This document shows, piece after piece, positions 15,001 through 24,542 of a stretch of DNA of 64,000 nucleotides (within the stretch, counting starts at the first letter, position 1; each line of letters begins with the position of its first letter). The position numbers and the translations under genes are program-made. Source of the stretch: Tenebrio molitor (lineage: Eukaryota > Arthropoda > Insecta > Coleoptera > Tenebrionidae). Where the stretch lies: NCBI RefSeq assembly GCF_963966145.1, contig NC_091052.1:2728001-2792000 (forward strand), given 5' to 3'. Below the pieces are notes generated by a model that was not told the DNA's origin, did no database searches, and was given only the letters and a program-made list of their open reading frames with translations.

Positions 15001-18000
15001 TGTTGTCATTTTTACCATCAACTCATGATATTACAGTGGTTGTTAAAATTAGCCGAAAATAGACTTAATTCCTCAAATTAAATTGATTTAGTGCGCAGCT
15101 TAATCGGACCTAAAATTTTAATTTTGCAGAAAATCCACACGATTCTTCCAAGGGAAGGTTTGTTTTTATGCTAGCCTAAAAATTATTTGCTAATGAAAAT
15201 TTTCTTTTAACTTTGAATTATTTGCGATTGTTTAGTTTTGTTTCCAAAAATATAGTTAGATTTAGCTCAAATATGGTGGGTTAAGATCGGGGCATCATAT
15301 TTGAGATTTTTGCTAGGTATAAATATTTATATTAAAATTTGTGCTTAACTAGGCAGTTAAAATATCTTCTAAAAAGTCTCTCACCTGTTCATACTTAACC
15401 TACTCTTTCTCTATTAGAATTTTTAGAGATTCAATTTTAATTGGCATGATTTTCTGCTGCTTTTTTATTTTCGTTTTCAGCTCATTGTTTCACTTCCGCA
15501 TAATTCCAACACCCACGATTAATTACTGTTATGACAACTGCATTTGGCTAATTGCTACGTTTCCATCATATTAACGAAATTAATTACTAAAAACCTCTAA
15601 AAGCTTTGTACTCCCTTGTTACAGAAATATCATCATGTTGAGTCACAGTGCCAGGTAAGCCTCGTTAAACGCAAATATTATGATACGTATATTTGTGCAC
15701 GCTTTTATAATTTTATTGTTAATCTGTTTGTCGTGATGTTTTAATATTTTTCCATTATTTCTTTTCCTTAATACACATTTATATACACCTGACACAACAT
15801 AACATAATTTACAGTTTCGATTAGAGAAAAATTTATTGGAATATTTATAAGTTTAGTTTTAGTTTCGTCTTGATCATTTGGTGCTAGGAGCAATAGGGTA
15901 GCAATAATTTAGAAAGTTAATCGTTATTGTTGAACATAAACAACTTACTAAGCGACATGTTTCTATTTCAGTTTTTTGAATAAATCTTCAAAACTTTTCT
16001 GCATTTTACAATAATTTTCAGGCAAAGAAATTATATTGCTTTCGGTAAATTATTTACACAAAAAAATTATTACGACCGCTAATCCGCACAAATCGGTAAT
16101 AACAATATTTAGTAGAGGCCATTTTGTTTTATAATTATTGAGATATTTAAAAAATGTCGCCGTGTAAGTGTAGTCAATTAGTGATCACGTAGAATTTTTG
16201 GGAGGTTTTGGTAGAATCGAAGAATCCATCGAGTTCTGATTGGGTTTTACGTAGATCGATAGAAAAACATTATAGACATGGTTTTGTTAAAATTTTCTGC
16301 AGTGCATTTTTATTTAATTTGATTTTGGTCGTATTCTTTTTTTTTCATAGAAGATGTTACACGTGTTGATTTGTCTCTTTTAGTAATGTGACTTTCTTTT
16401 TAATTTATAGTATGCCAACCCCAAATAGGGGTAAAAAACGTGAATTAATGTATGTATGTGTAGTGTGTTGCGTCATCCTCCTCATGCTCTACAAAATACG
16501 ATAGAACTGTAATAATATATTGTTATAAAGTAGCTTTAGAAATAAGACAATCTCCCCTTAGATGACAATAAATTTTTATGTCCTTTTGTTTTGGCTATTT
16601 TAAATATTAGACCTTAGCTAAACCTGCATTTTTATGTATTCCCTTGACAAAAACACTCGAACACGTTACACACAGTTTTTCTTTTTGTGCACAGAAATCT
16701 TTAATTATTGTGTCCTTGTCGCAGGTAGGTTTTACCCTTTTGTTTGCATGGGCTCTCTTGTTGAATGTCTCCTTTTATTCACACATTCATACACACTTTC
16801 ACGCCCTTAGAAACAGGATTTTTTAAAAATATATCTTCACAACTTTTTCGCAATATGTAGGTACTACATCTATTTTCATCAATAAAAAAAAAGATATTTC
16901 TATACTTGCAATTAAATCATTTTAACAATGGCAAAAAGAAAAAGTATGAAAGCCGCATCTGTAAAACGTCAAGTAATATTTCGGTACCTACTTATTTCCA
17001 TAATCAAAAGTTTGGAAGTCTTCAAACTTTCCACATAAACATCTCACCACGTCTTTCACCTTCCATTTGTGATTCAAACAAGGTTCTAAAAATATTGACG
17101 CTTGAGTTTTAAAATATTCATAAAATTGGTCCCGCCGGAATAATTCTTTCCTTGGTATGAGTCATAAATAAGCCGCTGTATAAAAGCACGAACTCTTCTA
17201 ATGTAGTATGATTGTTCTTGTTCATTGTGTTGTTTCTTGTGCCTCGTTGTGTGTGTGATATGTGGTCTAATGGTGCTGGTACCCTAACGGTACCTTTTTG
17301 GCACCAAAGGCCATCCTTCTGCAAGCGAGAGGATCTACATCTGCCCCCGAATCATTAACACCCTCACGACGTCTCTTGTAAAATGTGAGTTGTCTTTTCT
17401 TAGTATTCTCTCAATAGTTTGGTTTCGTTTTTAGCTTTCAATCTTGTCACGCTTGCATGCTCCTTATTTCCTAGTTTTTGTTGTTTATTTGGTACTTCAG
17501 GCTCCACGTGGAGAATTGTGACAAAAATTATGTTCTTAAGCATCACCAAACACTGAAATTTTACCATAAAAATCATTCCTAAATTAAATCGATTTAACGT
17601 ATTATCTATAAACACTGCTAAATGTTGTAATAACTGTTTAAAAAAGATATGTGTAATAAATATTCACGGATTATTATGTCACGCTGATTTTTGCTGGTTC
17701 CATTTAGATTAAAAATTTATTCGAGCTACAATAAATTACTTCTTATCGATTTGATTTTTTCTGACTCCACACGAAAGAATCAATAAATGAACTGTATTAA
17801 ATAAGTCAGCGTCATTGTTACGGACTTATTATTTAATATAGCTATTTTAATTAATGAAACTTGCACTGACTAAAATAATTGACAAGTCAGTTTTTGTGTC
17901 TAAATTCCATTTTCTATGATCTGGTGAGGAGATTAGTGTCAAAAAAGAAATCGATGTTTAAAATCTGATTATGAAATTGAAACAATAAAATTTTGGTGTT

Positions 18001-18279
18001 TGGTAAAAATCAAAGGTAAATGTATCACTGTACCACACATCACCACCATCTCCATGTCTGCATGAATGAGCCTGAGTCGTTCACATTTCATAGATTCTAG
18101 GATAACACATCGAACTTTTCCGGTGGTTGCAAAAAAAAATTAAAAATACATTTGAATGGTACAGGTGGAGCAGGCGGAACAGGCATGGAATGCAGGGAGC
18201 TCATCGCCGAGACGTGGTGGATTATCGTACAGGTTATATACGTTCGCACCTGAGGTCGCCTTCGGGTAGAGTGAGGTGA
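6080..18279 (+). CDS. SLC35F3/SLC35F4-like membrane transporter
   Basis: Solute carrier 35F family protein, predicted multi-pass (EamA/DMT-like) transporter; human SLC35F3 has been linked to thiamine transport. Exons by splice sites and phase: 6080-6307, 10175-10348, 10464-10617, 10670-10848, 10967-11285, 12576-12665, 14100-14232 and 18165-18279, giving 463 aa. Family landmarks are VTASWVGATH in the first membrane helix, APFFTTWFVTNW in the next, and YGANFEGMKLAGM near the end. The first exon encodes a hydrophilic N-terminus, ends at a strong GTAAGT donor and joins exon 2 in phase 0; this link is the least certain because the intron is about 3.9 kb. The last exon encodes a short basic tail. 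The final intron holds an antisense Arf-like gene and a possible 30-nt extra exon. F3 versus F4 orthology cannot be decided here. Confidence 0.85.
7352..7599. mobile_element. MITE A with 26-27 bp terminal inverted repeats
   Basis: The left end CTATTCCGGACACGGAATCT is matched in reverse complement at the right end (about 7574-7599), and both sides are flanked by TA. No open frame lies inside, so this is a non-autonomous element, probably Tc1/mariner-like from the TA flanks. It lies in the first intron of the transporter. Confidence 0.75.
7602..7959. mobile_element. MITE B with about 28 bp terminal inverted repeats
   Basis: The left end CTATGGCGGACAATAAATTT (continuing to about 7629) is repeated perfectly in inverse orientation at about 7932-7959, and TA flanks both ends. 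The element abuts MITE A and shares the TA between them. It has no coding capacity. Both elements start with CTAT and a nearby CGGAC, suggesting related transposases mobilised them. Confidence 0.75.
11442..11710. repeat. Cluster of AACCCACG/CGTGGGTT inverted units
   Basis: Two near-identical units of about 41 bp lie in tandem (about 11442-11520). Each begins with AACCCACGTTGCCATT and ends with CACCGTGGGTT, so each can fold back on itself. Further half-units such as GTGGGTTATTAAG, CTACCCACTCGAGG and CTCGTAGGTTA continue to about 11710. The cluster lies in the intron between transporter exons 5 and 6. No function is known to me. Confidence 0.6.
13063..13874. mobile_element. 812-bp element with terminal inverted repeats
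   Basis: The left end reads CTCCTAATTCATTCGGAAAA and continues into AGTAAATCTC. The right end is its reverse complement with one mismatch, ending TTAGGAG at 13874. The interior has open frames on both strands around 13287-13635 that match no family I recognise, so I treat it as non-autonomous. It sits in the intron before transporter exon 7. A 25-30 bp piece (CAAATTCTGACAGTGTC) recurs near 40931. Confidence 0.65.
14319..14855 (-). CDS. Arf-family small GTPase, intronless and nested
   Basis: A 178-aa protein with a complete Arf fold. It has Gly2 for N-myristoylation, an amphipathic N-terminus starting MGLSLSNLF (closest to class II Arf4/5), switch I with TIPTIGFN, switch II WDVGGQDK, and NKQD at about 126-129. 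Arfs recruit coats and lipid enzymes to Golgi and endosomal membranes. Several near-invariant positions differ: P-loop GLDGAGKTT instead of GLDAAGKTT (residue 27), IRRLW instead of IRPLW, and SCALKG in the usual TCATSG loop. The gene has no introns and lies antisense in the last intron of the transporter, 87 bp after exon 7. Together these suggest a retrocopy that has stayed open and diverged. It could equally be a fast-evolving single-exon Arf paralogue. Residues for nucleotide binding (K30, T31, T48, Q71) are intact, so activity is plausible. Confidence 0.9.
   Translation of the reverse strand: MGLSLSNLFRKLFAKKQLRILMVGLDGAGKTTVLYKLKFGEIVTTIPTIGFNVEMVEYKNIMFTVWDVGGQDKIRRLWRHYFQNTQGIIFVVDSSDRDRIEEAGKELQSLMLEHELQNAVLLVLANKQDLPISMTTPEIAEKMQLNGLHDRKWHIQGSCALKGNGLYEGFEWLSRELL
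15625..15654 (+). other. Candidate 30-nt in-frame microexon of the transporter
   Basis: TTACAG precedes and GTAAGC follows a 30-nt stretch that would insert 10 residues (reading NIIMLSHSA plus split arginine codons) between transporter exons 7 and 8, keeping phase 2. Both splice signals are good and the length is a multiple of three. Without transcript data it remains a candidate. Confidence 0.35.
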
Positions 18280-18514
18280 CCTAATCCAAATCCAACAACT
18301 GACACGAAGGAGGATCTTCTCACTTCGCTGTTGTAAAATACGGTTATGTTTAAAATTAGGGTAAATGTTGAACTGACTGTAAAATACATATGCATAAAAA
18401 GGAATTTATAGAAACCCTATCAATGTTTTTGTTAAATTTTGCAAAATATTAGTTTTGGTTCATTGTTAGAGCAAAAAAAAATAGGAACATGCCGCTAAGA
18501 AAAATAAGGATATA

Positions 18515-19325
18515 CAGGGTGTATCAGAAATATATAGGTAGGTACAATAATTTTAACTGGTAACAGAACTCGTTAAGTAGGTACATATATAAATTATTTT
18601 AATAATTTCACGAGCCGTTTACCATCTCTGTATTTATTAAAATAAACTTTTCATTTCATTTAGAAAAAATCGACCGTGAATAAAATAATGAATTAAGCAG
18701 TGAGAAGTAAAAAGTTGTTAGGTTCCTACTCGCTTTCCATTGTTTTTTCTTAACTGCAACTGAAAAAAAGCGATGAAATAATGCCATCGTTCAGTTGTCG
18801 TCTTGCCGTCGTCGGTGATTGGTGTTAATTTACGGAAGCATCTTACAAATAATGAATTGACCGATATTGTGTTCGCAAAACCCGGTCCAAGAGCAAAGAT
18901 GGAGGAACATATTTTGAGCAGTGTTGAGGATCAATCAGGTATACCAGTTCTACAAGCCTTGCAGGTCAGCATAACATTTCACACAGTACTGTTTGGCGAA
19001 TATTAAAAATGCAACAATTATATCCGTACCATGTGGACAAATACCTGTAACAATGGGCATTTTGAACATTTATTGTACGTTGACTGTTTTTTATTTGGAG
19101 CTACCAAAAACTTAAAATTATTTTTATTTGGTTTCGTAATAAATTGTGTAAATACAAAAGAATCAACATGTTTTCACTTTTAATTATGTTTGTTTTTTGT
19201 GCTTCCATTTTTAAAACGCTTCAGGACAATTTTTCCCCAAAAAGTTACTAAACTTATTGGTTGTGTTTGGACGAGTTTAATTAGATACCATTTAAAATTA
19301 TTGTACCTATTTCTGATACATCCGG
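18515..19325 (+). mobile_element. Internally deleted Tc1/mariner-type transposon
   Basis: The left end CAGGGTGTATCAGAAAT and the right end (reverse complement CCGGATGTATCAGAAAT) form terminal inverted repeats that extend, with small gaps, to about 60 bp (shared GGTACAATAATTTTAA). Both ends are flanked by TA. The interior keeps pieces of a transposase gene. A second copy of the left end starts at 63856. Confidence 0.75.
18803..19081 (+). pseudogene. Broken mariner-type transposase remnant
   Basis: A helix-turn-helix segment (HSTVWRILK, then LYPYHV) is readable around 18977-19049 in a frame shifted from the upstream open frame (18803-19006). A few bases later the sequence resumes with NNGHFEHLL, which is typical of the extreme C-terminus of these transposases. 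The whole catalytic DDE/DDD part is missing, so the copy is an internally deleted, frameshifted relic. Confidence 0.65.
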
Positions 19326-20453
19326 TATTTTAGCGGGATTTTTTTGTTATATCATGCATATCAACGTCACAACATTGTATAAATGTGAATTTCTGTTAAA
19401 AGCTTAAAACAATTCAGTTAACTGACGGGGTCCAAATTGATATTTTTGACAAGTACCTAATCTGCATTTTTAATTTTTTCAAGAATAAAAGTGGAGCAAT
19501 AACTAATGTAAATATATATTGAGTAGAGAATAAATTAGAGCGTAGTGTGATGTTTATACATAGGTAAATACTTACCCTTTAAAAGTACCTACATACAAAA
19601 AAATGTTCTTGCTTAGACTGACGTTGCTTTCAAATTAATGTTCTATTATAAACATTCGAATAGAATTGTGAAATGAAATAGTATAATTGCCAATTAAAAA
19701 CCTTCAACGTATCACTAGATATTAAGAAATAGAAAAAACGTATCTTTAGATTAATTACACCAATCAAATAAAAGAAATAATCAGAAACTCCAAAACGTGT
19801 TCTGTTAATAGAACAATAAAACGAGGTGAAATGTTTGTATTTTTTTTAACCATATTGTTAATGAAATATTATAATAAACCTTAATGAAAACTTGTTTTCT
19901 TTCTGTTTCAGCATCCATTAAACTTACGTAGGTTCAAAACACGAGTTATTTCAAGTCATGATTTATACGTTTTATTTATAAAGTTGTCAATCCGTAATCC
20001 AAAATGTAAAGAGTATTATAGTGGTTTCGTTTTCACATTAATCTTCCTCCAAGATATCGAAAAACAATCAATCAAACCGGGACACAGAAATGTAAGCACA
20101 GACAAGAGTGATTTTTCTCTCATATTTGATATCTAAGACAACGCTTATGTAAAACTACGAAACCAGTGTTTATTTGTGTTGATTTCTTGTACATTGTGCA
20201 TAAGAAAATTTAAAATGTAACGCTCCAGCATGCACGTCACACGTCAGATGACGTCACAGTTCCAAGCCAATGACATTTGAAATGATCAAGAAACTAGAAA
20301 TATGGAGGAATATATTTCAGCTAATAAACACGCAAATCAATTATAATAAATTTGTTACACTCGTCATGTTCAAACTGTAATTACAGTAATTAATCAGGAA
20401 TGAAAATGAAAAATTCAAACACACCCAAAACAAATTGCACATAAAAAACAAGA
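19326..20453. other. Intergenic between transposon and pretaporter
   Basis: AT-rich sequence with no gene. The part just before 20454 is expected to be the 3' UTR of the minus-strand pretaporter gene. Confidence 0.5.
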
Positions 20454-21857
20454 TTACAATTCATCATGGCCAACATGTTGTTTAACAAAATCATATAGAT
20501 CTTCGAGTGTTCTACTTCCACTGTATTCAGATATTTTTTCTCCATTTTTATAGAGGTATATTGTTGGGAAGCCTTCAACCTACAAGAAAAAAATATAACT
20601 GCAAATTTGAAAAATATTTCTACTAACTTACTTCTTGGTCATTGCATAGATCCTTATTGATGTCAAGGGTACAGTCTACTTTGACAATGTTAACACCTCC
20701 ATCTGCAATAAACTTTTTACCTAGATCATCCCAAGTAGGTGCTAAACGCTTGCAATGACCACACCAAGGTGCAAAGAATTTTACAAAAGTAATGCCACTC
20801 TCTATACCATGTTTAAAGTTGTGACCATTAAGAATCCCAACACCTTCACCTTCTTCAGCTTGAGGTTTGTCACTTTCTGCAGGTACTTCTGCCATTCCCA
20901 TCATTTTGTTGACATATAATTTTAAATCTTCATGAGTTCTATCCCCTTGATATTTATCAACCTTATAAAAATATGTTATCATAATAATAAATAAATATTT
21001 CAAATATAAACCTTTTTGCCATCTTCAATCCATAAAAGAGTAGGATATCCTTTAACTTCAAACTGGTTGCAGATTGTTCTGTGCTGAGTACAGTCTAATT
21101 TTGCAATAGAAATGCTTGAATCAAATTCCAAAGATTTTGCCAACTGCTCCCACACTGGTGCCAGTTTCTATAATTTAATCATTTTCATAAATGCTAGGAA
21201 AAAAGCATAAGTTCATACCTGGCAGTGCCCACACCAAGGAGCATAAAATTTAACAAAATGCTTTCCTGTAGCAGTATATTTTTCAAAATTGTCCTCATTT
21301 AACTCAACTAATCCACTAACTGCTTGAGGTGGCTTAATTTCAACATCTCCCTCTTCACCCTGAAATGACACAGAATAATCAAAGTTCACCTTTTTGACCT
21401 TGTTTACCTCTCTCAACTGTTCATTTATAAATGTTGTTAGAGTGGGTAAATCTCTAGTGCCCCTAAATTTGACACCTTCAGAGGATCCAACTTTAAAGAA
21501 TTTGAGAGTTGGATAACCAGTAACATCATGTTCTGAGCACAATGAACTATCAGCTGTGCAATCAACCTTTGCTATTTTTATATTACTATCATCTTCATTG
21601 AGCATTTCAGCAAGTTGCTCCCAAGTGGGGCCTAATCTTTGACAATGGCCGCACCTGCCGCAAAGCGTTAATAAGTTGCAGATCTGGGGGCAACTGTCTA
21701 CTCACCAGGGGGCATAGAACATGACAAAATGATTCTTCTTTGGCAATTCTTCCGCGAAATTTTCTGTCGTGTATTTGATGGTGTGTGCGTCTTCATCGTG
21801 ACTAAACACTCTCGCGAAAAACGAAAAAAGAATTATAATTGACAGTTTTGAAGACAT
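20454..21857 (-). CDS. prtp: ER protein disulfide isomerase, pretaporter/TXNDC5 (ERp46)
   Basis: ER-lumen thioredoxin-family oxidoreductase with three thioredoxin domains; in Drosophila pretaporter is also an engulfment ligand for Draper. Exons (minus): 21706-21857, 21219-21654, 21012-21167, 20632-20961 and 20454-20579, giving 399 aa. It begins with a hydrophobic signal peptide (MSSKLSIIILF). Each domain has an APWCGHC active site; the first is split by an intron inside its tryptophan codon and the second lies at the end of exon 2. The protein ends HDEL, an ER retrieval signal. Domain number and spacing match TXNDC5. An XBP1-like site lies about 212 bp upstream of the start. The next gene upstream on the same strand also encodes an ER-lumen protein. 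Confidence 0.95.
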
Positions 21858-22450
21858 CAGGAAATTGCACAGGTAGTTTTATAAATGAAAATTCATATAA
21901 AAGTGCTTTATCACAGCCAAATATCAACAATGATACTGCTTGAAATAAATGACAGACGAAAAATTCGAGTACTCTGGATCTAAATCCACCTCCAAAATTG
22001 CAGGTTAACCAACTGACAGATACGTCACTTGTCAACAACTTCATAAACACGCAGTGGCGGCACGTCCACCACGTCAGCGTAAAAGTTGAATGATTCAACA
22101 GTATCGATCAACGTCCAAAACAAACAGTAATTAGCATCGAAAACAAGTCATAAAAATCGTATCTAAATTGTTTTATTAAATAGCAATTGAACTCGTAACT
22201 GATAACAAGGTTCTTGGTCTTACAATTATCACTGCTTATCTTCCACCACACAAAAACTTTTACTAAATGAAAAAATAAAAATGTCCACAAACATAAAGAC
22301 CAACTACAAATTATTTTACAGCTTTTTATAGTCAAAAGTCTGTTATTACAATTGCTGTAAATTCCTTCATCTCTAGAAAAAATATACAGACCACTATTGA
22401 TTATATAAAAAGTTACAAACTTTTAAGTATTACAAGTATCAAAGTGAATG
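21858..22450. other. Intergenic between pretaporter and glucosidase II beta
   Basis: About 590 bp without a gene. It should hold the pretaporter promoter (near 21860-22100) and the 3' UTR of the glucosidase II beta gene (near 22300-22450). Confidence 0.5.
22069..22076 (-). promoter_or_regulatory. XBP1/UPR element-like site upstream of pretaporter
   Basis: On the minus strand this reads TGACGTGG inside GCTGACGTGGTG, a full match to the unfolded-protein-response XBP1 core. It lies about 212 bp upstream of the pretaporter start codon, in the right place for ER-stress induction of a PDI. Confidence 0.5.
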
Positions 22451-24156
22451 TTACAACTCATCATGTAAATCATCATCATTAGATAACTCTCTGCAAGCTG
22501 CAGGTGTAACAAATTCAAAAAGATATTCACATCTATTAGGTTCAGACACTGAAGTCACTTTATTTTCTGTACCACACACAACTTTCACTTTAGAAGACCT
22601 TTGAGGACCATTCCAACATGATTGTCCTCTATCATACAGCATGAATTCATATTTGTTGTCTTCTAGACCATCCCACCTACCCCAAGTACCTAATCTGGTC
22701 TCTGCAGACCCTGATTTAGGCTGCTGAGTAGTTTTTTCAAATGGACATAACTTATAGATGTATTCATGATCAGAGTAATCAAAACATTCACCTTCTAAAC
22801 TTGCAAATTCTTCATCTGGACCAAAATCTTTTTCCAAATATTCCTGAATACTTTTTATCTCTGATTCAATGTCTCTTACAGCTCTTTCAGCTTCAGCAAA
22901 TTCATTTCTAGCTGATGTAGCTTGATCTACTATTTTCTGTGTTTCTTCATCATACTGTAAAGCTTTAGAAGGTTCATCTACTTGCTCTTCTGGTTGGTAA
23001 GGTTCTTCTTCTTCCTCCTCTTCTTCTTCTCCATCAGTAGCGCCATCATCATGTTCTTCATCCTCTTCTCCTTCTTGAAGATCCTCAAGTTCACCAGGAG
23101 TTGTTTCAGTTGTTGGTGGTTTAAATAGCCCAGCATCCATCATTAAATAGGGTTTAATGTTAGGCCAAGCATCAGTAATAAACTTTTCAAGATCAACAGA
23201 TTCTTCATTATTTAAGAAGTATTTAGCCTCTTCTTCAGATACTACAACAAAACATAAAAGTTGTAATAAAATATAATTGAATAAAAAAAAAATCAGAGAT
23301 TTTATTTTATATCACCTTCTCCATTTCTGTCCTTATCAAATGTTTGTCTTGTTTGTAACTCAGATAAGTCAATTAAACCATCTTGATTAGAATCAAATTT
23401 ATTGAAGGTTTCTGTTGCTTCTACTCTATTCTTTGCTGCCTCTGCTTCAGCTTTCTGTTTCTTTTCTTCTTCTTCCAGTTTACGATATAATTCTAAAGCT
23501 TTATTCTCTAAAGCTTCTATTCCATCTTTAAGCTTTTGTTTCTCTGCTTTTACTTTCTCAGCTTCATCTTTGTTTTTCTGTAGTTCTACCAATTTCTCCT
23601 TCTTCTCTTCTTTCCTCTGGATACCTACAAAAGATCTCTTGGCTTAAAGAAACTATTTAACTTTGTACAAAATACCTCTCTGACTAAGCTCAGCTTTGAG
23701 ATGTTTACCAGCTTTTATAAGTTCAGCTTTTCTTTGAGCTTCTTCCCTTGCATGTCTCCCCAACTGTAGGCAAATATTTGAGCATGTGACAGTGTACTTT
23801 GCATACTCATCACTGCCATCACAACAATCACATATTCCATCATTAACACGACTGGAGGCTAAATTTAAGGGTTTGTGACCTGCATTAGCGCAGTAAAATA
23901 TTCCATTGGGGCAAGCTGACGTCCCTGGTTCATCACTTCCGTCTGGACAATCACAATAATCGTCGTTTACTTGACTAAATGCTATGGTTTTGCTGTTATC
24001 AAAACATAAAAAATTCCGGTCTGGGCTGTATAAAGATGCTCTAGATAAAGAAACCCCACGAGGCCTTGGAACTTCTGAACTACATAATACGGTTAATACG
24101 GCAAAAAATGTTACGACTGAAGTATGAAATTTAAAATTTTTTACGGACAACTCCAT
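22451..24156 (-). CDS. Glucosidase II beta subunit (PRKCSH)
   Basis: Regulatory subunit of ER glucosidase II, which trims glucose from N-glycans and controls calnexin/calreticulin binding. Exons (minus): 23676-24156, 23316-23624 and 22451-23241, giving 526 aa. Visible in order are a signal peptide, a G2B/LDLa-like cysteine-rich region with CDCPDGSDEPG and CDCCDGSDEY, and a lysine/glutamate coiled coil. An EF-hand-like loop (DSNQDGLIDLSEL) and a long acidic run follow, then a C-terminal mannose-6-phosphate receptor homology domain with the YDRGQSCWNGPQRS segment, and a final HDEL. The frame is open further upstream; the start at 24156 is chosen because it is followed directly by a normal signal peptide. 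A TGACGTGT site lies about 72 bp upstream of the start. Confidence 0.95.
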
Positions 24157-24542
24157 CACGTTCCGAACACCGGTACAAAACGCTGACATTTGCGATTGTA
24201 GAAAACATGCGCATAGTGTAAAGAAAGACACGTCAGTGCAATTTTGACATTGATATGTAGAAGAACATAGCACGTGACTGAAATTTCTTTACAATACCGT
24301 GTTGATTTAGCTCCACCCATGTACTTTTTGTGATAAGAACTGGGGATTTTCTCGAAATAAAAAGTGACACTGACAGCTGAATTGAAAGAAGACAGCTGTT
24401 TTATGATAATTGATTGATAATGGCATTCCCATTACAAATTATCCTGAGATATGAATTAATACGTCCTTGGTGTTGCATAGATAATTCGTAATTACGTAAA
24501 TTTACAATGCTTATGTTGTGTATTTGAATAGCGTAAGAAACA
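24157..24542. promoter_or_regulatory. Divergent promoter region, glucosidase II beta and Tace
   Basis: 386 bp between two head-to-head start codons. It contains CACGTGAC (24271-24278), and on the minus strand TGACGTGT (24228-24235); both have the ACGTG core bound by XBP1/ATF6 or bHLH factors. No TATA box is obvious. Confidence 0.5.

Noticed and set aside
15130..15157. Another possible microexon of the transporter (28 nt, after TTTTGCAG)
   Set aside because: Its length shifts the phase, and the last exon would then be read in a frame less like a membrane-protein tail; the 30-nt candidate at 15625 keeps phase.
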